Shown in pieces: positions 7,332-13,795 of a stretch of DNA of 13,795 nt (positions are counted from its first letter, which is position 1; the number at the start of each line of letters is the position of its first letter). Source of the DNA: CAZILN01 sp964540005. Lineage in GTDB: Bacteria; Bacteroidota; Bacteroidia; Bacteroidales; SM23-62. A model generated the notes under the pieces. That model was given only the letters and a program-made list of their open reading frames with translations, did not search any database and was not told the DNA's origin. The DNA is taken from contig CAZILN010000201.1 in assembly GCA_964540005.1 (NCBI GenBank), positions 1 through 13,795 on the forward strand, read 5' to 3'. The translations under genes and the position numbers were made by a program.

Positions 7332-7574
7332 ATGCACCTGGAGATAATCACACCGGACAAAAAAGTATATAACGGGGAAGTAAAACTTGTAAAGGTTCCC
7401 GGCAGCAAGGGGTCGTTTGAAGTTTTAAAAAATCATGCTCCCATAATCTCCACCCTTGATAATGGAGAAATTAAAATCATTGACCAGTCAGATAAGACAA
7501 GTCATTTTACTATTGGCGGAGGGGTGATTGAGGTAAATAATAACCAGATCATCATTCTCGCCGAATCAGTGTGA
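7332..7574 (+). CDS. atpC: F1Fo ATP synthase subunit epsilon, short single-domain form
   Basis: Epsilon links the rotating gamma subunit to the c-ring. The 80 residues contain only the N-terminal beta-sandwich: MHLEIITPDKKVYNGEV, then PGSKGSFEVLKNHAPIISTL (23-42), then GGGVIEVNNNQIIILAES near the end. The C-terminal two-helix domain that can inhibit ATP hydrolysis in epsilon of about 135 residues is absent. From what I know of the family, short forms of this size are usual in Bacteroidota, so this is not a truncation mutant. The gene begins 29 bases after atpD and overlaps the next frame by GTGA (7571-7574). An AGGA (7327-7330) is too close to the ATG to be a normal ribosome binding site. Confidence 0.95.
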   Translation: MHLEIITPDKKVYNGEVKLVKVPGSKGSFEVLKNHAPIISTLDNGEIKIIDQSDKTSHFTIGGGVIEVNNNQIIILAESV

Positions 7575-8308
7575 ATAAGAAAATGAAAGCATTACTCATC
7601 ATAGGGTTGTCCGGGCTCATGGCATTTAGCCAGGCAGACAAGCAGCGGGTTACATTTAAGGCTTCCGACGGACTTACTATCACAGCTGACAAATATTTGG
7701 TTAATGAGGAATATCCATATATCCTGCTTTTTCACATGTCAGGATCCAGCAGGGGCGAATATGTGGAAATCGCTGAAAAACTAACCAAATTGAACTATAA
7801 CTGCCTGGCCGTGGATCTGAGATCCGGCAAAAACTCGAATTATATCAACAATGAGACTGCCAGGCTTGCCGAACAATCAGGCAAATCTACACGCCTTATC
7901 GATGCGCGTATGGACATACAGGCTGCCATAGATTATGCCTATAATACCAATCCCAAACCTGTAATCCTTTTCGGTAGTTCTTATTCTGCATCGCTCTGCC
8001 TTGTCGAAGGGCAGGTTAATCCGAAGGTGGCAGCTGTCATCGCATTCTCTCCCGGAGAATACTTTGGGGATGACCTGAGAATACAGGATGAATTAAGCAA
8101 CATAGGAAAGCCCCTGTTTGTCGGTGCTACTCAGAGGGAACAGCCTTATACCCGGGAACTGCTTACAAACGTTGATCCTGAACAGCTGACTTTTTTCTCA
8201 CCCGAGAATTCCCCCGGGCAACATGGCTCCAGGACCCTGTGGGAATCGAGCCAGTCAAAAGACGAGTACTGGCTGGCCCTACTGATGTTCTTTAATTCCC
8301 TACAATAA
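7571..8308 (+). CDS. Small exported alpha/beta-hydrolase
   Basis: This is a probable serine hydrolase of unknown substrate. An N-terminal signal peptide (MNKKMKALLIIGLSGLMAFS) is followed by FKASDGLTITADKYL, a typical first strand pair. LLFHMSGSSRGEY (52-64) carries the oxyanion-type His. The nucleophile elbow is FGSSYSAS with Ser137 in a GxSxS context. SPGQHGS (214-220) supplies the likely His218. Where the acid usually sits the sequence reads LFVGATQREQPY, with no Asp, so Glu190 or another residue would have to serve. I used GTG 7571, whose GTGA overlap with the atpC stop suggests coupled translation and keeps the Lys pair of the signal peptide; ATG 7583 is the alternative. Six bases separate it from the glycosyltransferase gene downstream. 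Nothing in the sequence links its function to ATP synthase. Confidence 0.82.
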   Translation: MNKKMKALLIIGLSGLMAFSQADKQRVTFKASDGLTITADKYLVNEEYPYILLFHMSGSSRGEYVEIAEKLTKLNYNCLAVDLRSGKNSNYINNETARLAEQSGKSTRLIDARMDIQAAIDYAYNTNPKPVILFGSSYSASLCLVEGQVNPKVAAVIAFSPGEYFGDDLRIQDELSNIGKPLFVGATQREQPYTRELLTNVDPEQLTFFSPENSPGQHGSRTLWESSQSKDEYWLALLMFFNSLQ

Positions 8309-8314
8309 TCAGTT

Positions 8315-9295
8315 TTGGTAAATTTCCTGATCATACGTTTCAGCTCAATAGGTGATATTGTACTGACAACGCCAGTTATCAGGTGCCTTAAAGAACAGGT
8401 AGAAGGTGCCCGCATACATTATCTTACGAAAAAGCAGTTTGTGCCCCTTATTGCTGCCAATCCCCATATAGATAAAATACACATCCTGGAAGATTCGCTC
8501 CCGGAAGTGATCTCCGCTCTCCGTGCCGAGAGTATTGACTATATCATCGACCTCCATAAAAATATACGTTCATCAATTGTAAAGGTACGCCTGAGAAGGA
8601 TGTCTTTCAGCTTCAACAAGATCAACCTGCAGAAATGGATGATGATCAATTTCAAAATCAACCGCCTGCCTTCTACACACATCGTGGACAGGTACCTGGA
8701 GACTGTGAGGCTTTTCGATATTCAGAATGACGGGAAAGGACTCGACTATTTCATCCCCCCTGATGAAGAGTTTGATATTTCCGGGCTCCCGGATGGATTT
8801 TCACAAGGGTATATAGCACTGGTAGTTGGAGCCAAACATGCCACCAAACAGTTGCCACCGGAGAAACTACTGGCCTTATGCGAGCTCATTGATAAGCCGG
8901 TTGTTCTGCTGGGTGGTCCTGAGGACAGACAACTGGCTGAAAGCATAACAGCACAATCCTCCTGCGGGATCTTCAATGCCTGCGGCACCTGCAGCATTAA
9001 CCAGTCGGCCTCCCTGATCAGGCAAAGCAGGGTAGTTATAACTCCTGATACCGGCTTAATGCATATTGCCTCTGCATTTAAAAAGAAGATCATCTCTGTT
9101 TGGGGGAATACCATCCCGGCCCTGGGAATGCATCCCTATGATCCCGGTACCGGGTCCGTTATTTTTGAAGTCGAAGGCCTGAATTGCCGGCCGTGTTCTA
9201 AAATAGGTTATTCCAAATGTCCCAGGAAACATTTCAGGTGCATGACAGAAATAAACGAAGAGGAAATTGCAGAAAAAGCGGCTTCACTTTTCTGA
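8315..9295 (+). CDS. Glycosyltransferase family 9 (ADP-heptose:LPS heptosyltransferase-like)
   Basis: It probably adds a sugar to lipopolysaccharide core or another surface glycan, using an NDP-/ADP-heptose-type donor at the cytoplasmic side of the inner membrane. It has 326 residues with the usual two Rossmann halves. Motifs are the N-terminal RFSSIGDIVLTTP (8-20), the interdomain VGAKHATKQLPPEK (171-184), LLGGPED (198-204) and the donor-site TPDTGLMHIASA (243-254). The C-terminal CRPCSKIGYSKCPRKHFRCM holds Cys291, 294, 302 and 309; a cysteine-rich segment here is, from memory, a family trait. The start codon is TTG (8315): the family normally begins M-x-F/L-L-I-I-R-F, and no ATG or GTG fits. 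It lies 6 bases after the hydrolase stop and ends 9 bases from the opposing TonB-like gene. It resembles RfaF/WaaF, but acceptor and donor are not determined. Confidence 0.92.
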   Translation: MVNFLIIRFSSIGDIVLTTPVIRCLKEQVEGARIHYLTKKQFVPLIAANPHIDKIHILEDSLPEVISALRAESIDYIIDLHKNIRSSIVKVRLRRMSFSFNKINLQKWMMINFKINRLPSTHIVDRYLETVRLFDIQNDGKGLDYFIPPDEEFDISGLPDGFSQGYIALVVGAKHATKQLPPEKLLALCELIDKPVVLLGGPEDRQLAESITAQSSCGIFNACGTCSINQSASLIRQSRVVITPDTGLMHIASAFKKKIISVWGNTIPALGMHPYDPGTGSVIFEVEGLNCRPCSKIGYSKCPRKHFRCMTEINEEEIAEKAASLF

Positions 9296-9304
9296 GCCGG
9301 AATA

Positions 9305-10045
9305 TTACTGTGCTATAAAATGGAAGGTGATCGTCCCTTTTTGCCGTAAGGGAGCATTAAAATCAGTATTAAAACGGCTGTTAAGAGCCGATTTTTTCGC
9401 TGCATCGGCCAGGCAAAGATCATTGAAACTGGTGCCTTCATCAGGTACCTGGACCTGCACCACCCTGCCTCTTTGATCAACCACAATGGTAAGGGTGATC
9501 TCTCCTTCTCCCTCACATTTATAAACAGGAATCGGAAGCCTTATATGATAGCGTCCTTCGAGTGAATAGACTATGGTGGTCGGACCCATATACAGCTCTG
9601 CATCACTCTCCTCCTGCTCATCCAGCTGGGCATAGGCATCTGCCTGTTCATCCATCATGGTAAGTTCCCTCAGTCTTTCCTGGTTCCTGGACCATTCATC
9701 CGGACGGGATTCATCCATCTGTTCCTGCAACTGCTCCAGGTATTTTTCAGTGCTGATTTCCTCTTCCATCCTGCTGGCAATATTTACAGGAATGTTCCTG
9801 CGGTTATCCGTTATCATCTCATTCACCCTCTGCTCAACCTCTGTAGTAAGCTCCGTATGTTGTTCGGGCATCCATTCCTGTATCGCATCCTCACCCAGGT
9901 CAAGATAGATGATACTCTCAATATCCGACTTTATCGATGACATCTTAAGGAACAGGAAGGCTATCACAAGGACCATATGGAACGCCAGGGTTCCAAGGAT
10001 CCCTGTCATGTTATCTTCCATTACTTTCCGGATCCTTGTCCACAT
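9305..10045 (-). CDS. TonB-like energy transducer with acidic linker
   Basis: This is a single-span inner-membrane protein of 246 residues. It has a short cytoplasmic N-terminus (MWTRIRKVMEDN) and a membrane span at about 14-34 (GILGTLAFHMVLVIAFLFLK). An acidic, probably helical linker (about 60-150, rich in Glu, Gln and Asp) replaces the Pro/Lys-rich linker of classic TonB. The TonB C-terminal fold covers about 165-246 (GEITLTIVVDQRGRVVQVQV), with Cys177 and Cys211 possibly able to pair. I chose the ATG at 10045: the open frame continues 50 codons further upstream, but that stretch crosses the divergent promoter region and overlaps the opposite gene. A second candidate ATG is at 10021. No ExbB/ExbD or receptor gene is adjacent, so the partner is unknown. 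A candidate -7 box lies at 10091-10098. Confidence 0.82.
   Translation of the reverse strand: MWTRIRKVMEDNMTGILGTLAFHMVLVIAFLFLKMSSIKSDIESIIYLDLGEDAIQEWMPEQHTELTTEVEQRVNEMITDNRRNIPVNIASRMEEEISTEKYLEQLQEQMDESRPDEWSRNQERLRELTMMDEQADAYAQLDEQEESDAELYMGPTTIVYSLEGRYHIRLPIPVYKCEGEGEITLTIVVDQRGRVVQVQVPDEGTSFNDLCLADAAKKSALNSRFNTDFNAPLRQKGTITFHFIAQ
9375..9397 (+). terminator. Terminator-like hairpin for the atpD-to-GT9 operon, inside the opposing gene
   Basis: CGGCT (9375-9379) and AGCCG (9386-9390) form a GC-rich 5-bp stem with a 6-base loop, followed by A and six T. Four A residues before the stem could pair with the T run if one A is bulged. It lies about 80 bases after the glycosyltransferase stop and inside the antisense 3' coding region of the TonB-like gene. 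The stem is short, so the call is tentative. Confidence 0.35.
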
Positions 10046-10090
10046 ACAAGAGTTTTTAATAATTTCGCAAATGAGCAGCAAAAAGTAATA

Positions 10091-10098
10091 CAAAATTA
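10091..10098 (-). promoter_or_regulatory. Candidate Bacteroidota -7 box for the TonB-like gene
   Basis: Read on the - strand this is TAATTTTG, an exact match to TAnnTTTG, 45 bases before the ATG at 10045. No TTTG -33 element is evident. The opposite strand has an imperfect box, TAATTTCG (10060-10067), 42 bases before the lipoprotein ATG at 10110, so overlapping divergent promoters are possible. The region is AT-rich, which raises the chance of a coincidental match. Confidence 0.4.
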
Positions 10099-10109
10099 AA
10101 CAATTAGGG

Positions 10110-10706
10110 ATGATTTCTAAAAAGCTCTGGGTTGGCACGTTTTTGACAGCACTTCTCCTGTTAACCTCCTGCCGGTATATCAGGGAGCTGTCCACCCTTC
10201 GAAAATGTGAATTCCGCCTTTCTGAGATTTATAATTACGTCTTATCCGGTATCAGGATGGATGAGATCCAATCATACAATGATCTGAATCTTGCACAGCT
10301 GGGAAAGATCAGTTCCGGCATGTTAACGGGTAATCTTCCCCTTAGTTTTATCGTAAATATTGAAGCATTGAATCCGAATCCAAGTCCGGCCTCACTGAAT
10401 AAACTGGAATACATTGCCTATATCGATGATCTTCAGATTGCCGAGGGTGCCCTGACAGAAAAGATCGAAATTACTCCTTCGGGCGGTATTGCAGTAATTC
10501 CCCTGACAGTAACGACTAATTTACTGGATGCATTCAAAAAGGAATCACTTCAGGCTTTATTTAACCTGGTGCTTAACCTGTCGGACGCAGGGAAGGCACC
10601 CACACGCATCAGCCTGAAAATTAAGCCCACCATTACCATTGCCGGCAAAGATGTACTTTACCCGGCTTATATACGGGTAAAGACAGAATATAGCTCAGGG
10701 GAATAG
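10110..10706 (+). CDS. Lipoprotein with LEA type 2 (LEA14/WHy)-like domain
   Basis: This 198-residue exported protein has a lipoprotein signal peptide: MISKKLWVGTFLTALLLL followed by the lipobox LTSC, with Cys21 the predicted lipidated residue. The mature part reads as an LEA14-like beta-sandwich: CEFRLSEIYNYVLSGIRMDE, LPLSFIVNIEALNPNPSPAS, IAYIDDLQIAEGALTEKIEI, then GGIAVIPLTVTTNLLDAF and RISLKIKPTI. Similar Bacteroidota lipoproteins are annotated as LEA type 2 family; their role is unknown. No +2 Asp follows the lipid Cys (the next residues are Arg and Tyr), so I make no strong call on inner versus outer membrane. It diverges from the TonB-like gene with 64 bases between starts and converges on the large peptidase-like gene with 55 bases between stops. 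Confidence 0.8.
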   Translation: MISKKLWVGTFLTALLLLTSCRYIRELSTLRKCEFRLSEIYNYVLSGIRMDEIQSYNDLNLAQLGKISSGMLTGNLPLSFIVNIEALNPNPSPASLNKLEYIAYIDDLQIAEGALTEKIEITPSGGIAVIPLTVTTNLLDAFKKESLQALFNLVLNLSDAGKAPTRISLKIKPTITIAGKDVLYPAYIRVKTEYSSGE

Positions 10707-10707
10707 A

Positions 10708-10757
10708 TTCCAGATTCGCAGGTTCCAGATTCGCATGTTCCAGATTCGCAGGTTCAG
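10708..10757. repeat. Three tandem 15-bp repeats plus a partial fourth
   Basis: TTCCAGATTCGCAGG occurs at 10708-10722, as TTCCAGATTCGCATG at 10723-10737, and again exactly at 10738-10752. A truncated TTCAG follows. The array fills almost all of the 55-base gap between the lipoprotein stop and the opposing stop at 10762. Only one base differs among 45, suggesting recent expansion. On the - strand the unit would read RIWNL or RIWNM, but no real gene continues through it. Confidence 0.9.
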
Positions 10758-10761
10758 GGGT

Positions 10762-13704
10762 TTAAAACTGGTTAAGATCGATGGTGAAAAGGAATTTAAA
10801 GATGGTCTTGTTTTTCTCCGGTATGTATGCCATCCTGACCCCTGTATTAAAGGGAAAGAATACATGCAGCACATGTACATCCGTTCTCAGGTCTATGCCA
10901 GCCGACTGAAATATTTTGTTTTCCTCATCAAAGTTCTGGCCACCGGCATAATCGTAAAACAGATCTGCACGAATCCTCTTTATATAGGCAAGCTTCCAAA
11001 TTTGCAGGTCAGGGTAAGCCAGCGGTAACACATAATCCAGGGAGAACTTTCTCATAGACATCATTCTTTCGGGATGTTCCCCTAAGGAGAGGGACTCGTA
11101 ATACCCCCGGGTCATAGTTAAAAAACTACCCATGCTATACCTGAGCGGATTCTGTTTCTGATAAGCCAGCCTGACCTGGAGCGTATGATGCCTGAGCAAA
11201 CCGGGAGCATAAAGGGTGCCACTTGCCATGACGACTGAGCCTAACTGTTCATCTTCGAAGGGAGTGTCCGCGTATCGAACGTCCATAATGCCTCCCGCCC
11301 TGGGTAAGATGTCACGGGCACCGGTTTTCAGGTATGTATAGGCATACAGGCGATAATCCATGTAAGTCATTCCGCTCCTGTAACCATGAGGATCAAAATA
11401 GTATAAATGAGTTCTGTTATGGCTTACCTCCACCGATGGTTGCATACCTGAAACCATCTTATTCGTCGTCAGGTTTAAGGGAAGATATGTTTTTATACGG
11501 TAGGTAAGCTGGGTGGAAACCTTTTCCAGGGTGTCAACGCCTTCCGGAGGGGATTCCACAAAAGGATCTCCCCCGTAATCAACTCCCAGTTTGAACACCG
11601 GGTAGAATCCGGTGTAATAAAAGCTGCTTCTAAGATAATGGGCGCTCTCTGATATCTTTACTCCGGCATCATCAAATCTTGCTCTTTCATATTGATAACC
11701 AAGCACCGTTATGGCTGTACCCAGTTTGTTCTGCGAAAGCAGGCTCAGTCCGGGTGAAATTTCAATATTGTCAACTGCCGGATCATCGTAATTGAAATAG
11801 AAGGGGGACCAGCTATGGAATTGAAACAGATCGGAGTATTTTCTGAATGGTATTGTCTTCAAGCCGGCACTGATCGTATCTGTAAATACAGGAACTGATT
11901 TTTCTTCTTCGGCAGTTGGAACATTCAGCTGCTCTGTTTTCTCAGAAAGATCACCTAACGCCACCCAATCAGACGGATTAAAGTCCGCATTGACAATATT
12001 GAATCCAAGCGAAGTATAATCGGAGTAGATAATATGATCCTCATTCGCAGAAACCTCCGGGTAGAAGGTCCCGAAACGGGAGGAGGTAACCCGGTATACC
12101 TCATTGTCTGAAAGGTCGAGCGCATAAATATTATCTATCCCTGAAAAAGTCCCCCTGAACACAAGGTAATTATCGGATGCACAGAGTTCAACAATGTCTT
12201 CAAAGCCTGAAAAGAAGAGTTGTTCCCATTGTTTTGATTCCAGTTCATATTGCATAATTATCTTACCCTTGGGGGTTTGTGCCGTAAGAAACACCTTCCC
12301 TTGATCGGCTGACCATACAGGGTACTGCAGGAATTCATTTCCGGGGGACGGAATGCTGTCCAGCACCTGTCCTGCTTCAGTATCCAGTATGATCAGGGCA
12401 TTCCGGTTAATTGTATTTACTTCTACAGCAACGATCTTTTTTCCATCAGCTGAAAGACCAGGTGAGAAATAGCGGCTTTCCCTTGTGAGGATCTTCTCAT
12501 TTTGCTGACCTATTTCCAGTGTTTTAATCACTGAATAGCTCCTTCTGCCCCAGCGCACATCCCTGATGATCTCCGTCCATGCAATTTTTCCTGCAGCCAC
12601 TGAAAAACCGGCAGGGTAATAAAATCCGGGGGTATGAATTCTTTCTTCCTTCCCATCCTGTGTTATCAGCACAAATTCACTTATCTGATCCATACCGGAC
12701 TTTACTGCAAATATCACACTGTCATTGACATATTTCGGGAAACGGTAGCTGGTATAATGCTTTCTTTCAGGTTTGTTAATAATGTCGAATTCGCTGATTG
12801 CTCTTCCTTCTGCCTGCTTCTTCCAATGCTCTCCGAGTATGTTGTAGGTATTCTTGTAAAGAGTGGATTTGGGTATCCCCACATACTTTTTTAATCCGAA
12901 ATAAAAGGGAAACAGGCTGTAGGGTTTAGTTGCCGTATAATTGATCATGTTTCCCCATAAATCATCCCCGTAGGTATGCCTTCCGTGACTGACTATCTGG
13001 TATCCAATCTGGTAATAGTCAGGTATATACTCCCTGTAGGAACCAAAAAGTGCCTTCTCATAAGAAAACAGCTCTCTATCATCGCCCAGAATGGCTTTCA
13101 TTTCCATTTCGAAGGAAGGTAGTCGCCCCCTTCCGGATAATGACAGGCTGGTTTCTGCATCAACCGCATCTCCTTCAATAAACCATATAGGTATCAATCC
13201 GGTTACACCCCCTGCCTGCTGTCCGAACAGGTAAGAGAGTGTTTTTGTTGTTCCTTGCTGCAGTTTATCTACCTGCACAACATGCCTGAATTCATGCAAT
13301 GCCAGTTGTTTAAGGTAGTCATCGGGATAATTATCCGGTGGAGGCGTTGTGACCAGTTCCATCCGCTTGGGAGCCCAGACAACATAGCCGTTTGACAGGA
13401 CCGACTGGTTGTGAAGTATGACCGGTATTTTATCCGGATAATGATTATACCGGGCCGAATTATAGGTATAAGAAACCTCCAGGTAGCTTGTCATCCGCCG
13501 GGCCTCGGATTCAAACTCCTGCGGGAAAATGACCTGGAAATGATCTGTGTTTATCTGATTCCACTTCAGGTGTGAGGGATCTTCGCCGGTAGTATAAAAC
13601 TGGGAATATACATTTGTGTTAGTAATAAGCAAAAGGTTTAACAGAATGTTTATAAATAAAAACCCTGCTGATCTCCCTGTTCTATTAATTTGCTGAAGCC
13701 TCAT
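10762..13704 (-). CDS. Exported metallopeptidase-like domain fused to a PD40-like propeller and a probable outer-membrane beta-barrel
   Basis: This is a 980-residue envelope protein. A signal peptide (1-34) has a basic start, the hydrophobic FLFINILLNLLLI and a likely cut after NVYSQ. Residues about 45-300 form a gluzincin-type peptidase domain: HEFRH gives His137, Glu138 and His141, and WFIEGDA supplies a third candidate zinc ligand, Glu177, 36 residues later. All required residues are present. Residues about 315-600 carry propeller-like repeats (FSPGLSADGKKIVAV, YPVWSADQGKVFLTA, YPEVSANEDHIIYSD). Residues about 620-980 are rich in alternating aromatic/polar strands and end FKFLFTIDLNQF, consistent with a barrel closed by a C-terminal Phe. 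The ATG at 13704 begins a proper signal peptide; the frame opens earlier only at a TTG (13767). Similar long proteins occur in Bacteroidota, usually labelled TolB-like or hypothetical. The substrate is unknown. A promoter candidate lies just upstream. Confidence 0.83.
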   Translation of the reverse strand: MRLQQINRTGRSAGFLFINILLNLLLITNTNVYSQFYTTGEDPSHLKWNQINTDHFQVIFPQEFESEARRMTSYLEVSYTYNSARYNHYPDKIPVILHNQSVLSNGYVVWAPKRMELVTTPPPDNYPDDYLKQLALHEFRHVVQVDKLQQGTTKTLSYLFGQQAGGVTGLIPIWFIEGDAVDAETSLSLSGRGRLPSFEMEMKAILGDDRELFSYEKALFGSYREYIPDYYQIGYQIVSHGRHTYGDDLWGNMINYTATKPYSLFPFYFGLKKYVGIPKSTLYKNTYNILGEHWKKQAEGRAISEFDIINKPERKHYTSYRFPKYVNDSVIFAVKSGMDQISEFVLITQDGKEERIHTPGFYYPAGFSVAAGKIAWTEIIRDVRWGRRSYSVIKTLEIGQQNEKILTRESRYFSPGLSADGKKIVAVEVNTINRNALIILDTEAGQVLDSIPSPGNEFLQYPVWSADQGKVFLTAQTPKGKIIMQYELESKQWEQLFFSGFEDIVELCASDNYLVFRGTFSGIDNIYALDLSDNEVYRVTSSRFGTFYPEVSANEDHIIYSDYTSLGFNIVNADFNPSDWVALGDLSEKTEQLNVPTAEEEKSVPVFTDTISAGLKTIPFRKYSDLFQFHSWSPFYFNYDDPAVDNIEISPGLSLLSQNKLGTAITVLGYQYERARFDDAGVKISESAHYLRSSFYYTGFYPVFKLGVDYGGDPFVESPPEGVDTLEKVSTQLTYRIKTYLPLNLTTNKMVSGMQPSVEVSHNRTHLYYFDPHGYRSGMTYMDYRLYAYTYLKTGARDILPRAGGIMDVRYADTPFEDEQLGSVVMASGTLYAPGLLRHHTLQVRLAYQKQNPLRYSMGSFLTMTRGYYESLSLGEHPERMMSMRKFSLDYVLPLAYPDLQIWKLAYIKRIRADLFYDYAGGQNFDEENKIFQSAGIDLRTDVHVLHVFFPFNTGVRMAYIPEKNKTIFKFLFTIDLNQF

Positions 13705-13734
13705 ATGCCAAATTACAATCCCCCTGGTATATGT

Positions 13735-13768
13735 CAAAAATATGAAGAAAAACACTAAATTCGCCAAA
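13735..13768 (-). promoter_or_regulatory. Bacteroidota-type promoter for the peptidase-propeller-barrel gene
   Basis: On the - strand TTTG (13765-13768) is followed after 22 bases by TATTTTTG (13735-13742), an exact TAnnTTTG -7 box. The spacing is near the upper end of what is described for this promoter class. The ATG at 13704 is 30 bases beyond the -7 box, giving a short leader. This supports 13704 over the earlier TTG at 13767, which lies upstream of the -7 box. Confidence 0.55.
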
Positions 13769-13795
13769 TGTTCATTTAAGGATGCAAGACTGATC

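Noticed and set aside
10046..10195. N-terminal extension of the TonB-like protein by 50 residues
   Set aside because: It would overlap the divergent lipoprotein start and cross the candidate promoter; the ATG at 10045 directly precedes the basic residues and membrane span.
10798..10815. AAGA-TGG-TCTT followed by GTTTTT after the lipoprotein gene, considered as a terminator
   Set aside because: A 4-bp AT-rich stem with a 3-base loop is too weak to support a terminator call.
10695..10880. Minus-strand frame reading repeated RIWNL pentapeptides
   Set aside because: It is a by-product of the 15-bp tandem repeat and overlaps two real genes in other frames.
1..13795. Defence island, CRISPR array, insertion sequence, tRNA or riboswitch
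   Set aside because: No regularly spaced repeats, transposase, integrase, tRNA-like fold or known aptamer pattern was seen; the only tandem array has no spacers.

Overview
The window looks like a chromosomal segment of a Bacteroidota bacterium, probably a Bacteroidales/Marinilabiliales-type lineage. The evidence is a type IX secretion sorting tail on one esterase, TAnnTTTG-type -7 promoter boxes, an 80-residue single-domain AtpC, ECF sigma genes paired with membrane proteins, TonB-like transducers, and little Shine-Dalgarno sequence. I see no rRNA, tRNA, CRISPR array, transposase or prophage gene.

Region 1 (1-3180) holds two ECF sigma modules that converge. On the + strand, a sigma factor cut by the window edge overlaps a membrane protein that combines an anti-sigma-like N-terminus, one membrane span, a carboxypeptidase-regulatory-like fold and a TonB C-terminal fold. 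On the - strand, a second ECF sigma is followed 11 bases later by a protein with five membrane spans. The two operons overlap at their 3' ends by 9 bp, and a terminator-like hairpin for the + strand lies inside the opposing gene.

Region 2 (3180-5702) starts with a wrecked serine hydrolase (beta-lactamase family) gene. Only islands of it survive, in two reading frames. A secreted alpha/beta-hydrolase follows, with an Ig-like (Big2) domain and a T9SS tail; its start codon is uncertain.

Region 3 (5751-9295) is an apparent four-gene operon behind a good Bacteroidota -7 box: atpD, atpC, a small exported alpha/beta-hydrolase and a GT9 (heptosyltransferase-like) glycosyltransferase that starts at TTG. 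The other ATP synthase subunits are not in the window. The operon converges with a second TonB-like transducer (9305-10045, - strand). Another terminator-like hairpin sits inside that gene.

Region 4 (10046-13795) has a short divergent promoter region, an LEA14-like lipoprotein, three tandem 15-bp repeats, and a 980-residue exported protein on the - strand. That protein joins a gluzincin-type metallopeptidase domain (HEFRH plus a WFIEG glutamate), a PD40-like propeller and a probable outer-membrane barrel.

Overall this is envelope-oriented housekeeping and regulatory sequence, not an obvious defence or mobile island. The most unusual items are the peptidase-propeller-barrel fusion, the sigma/anti-sigma/TonB composite, and the remains of the serine hydrolase. 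I did not find a convincing wholly new system.
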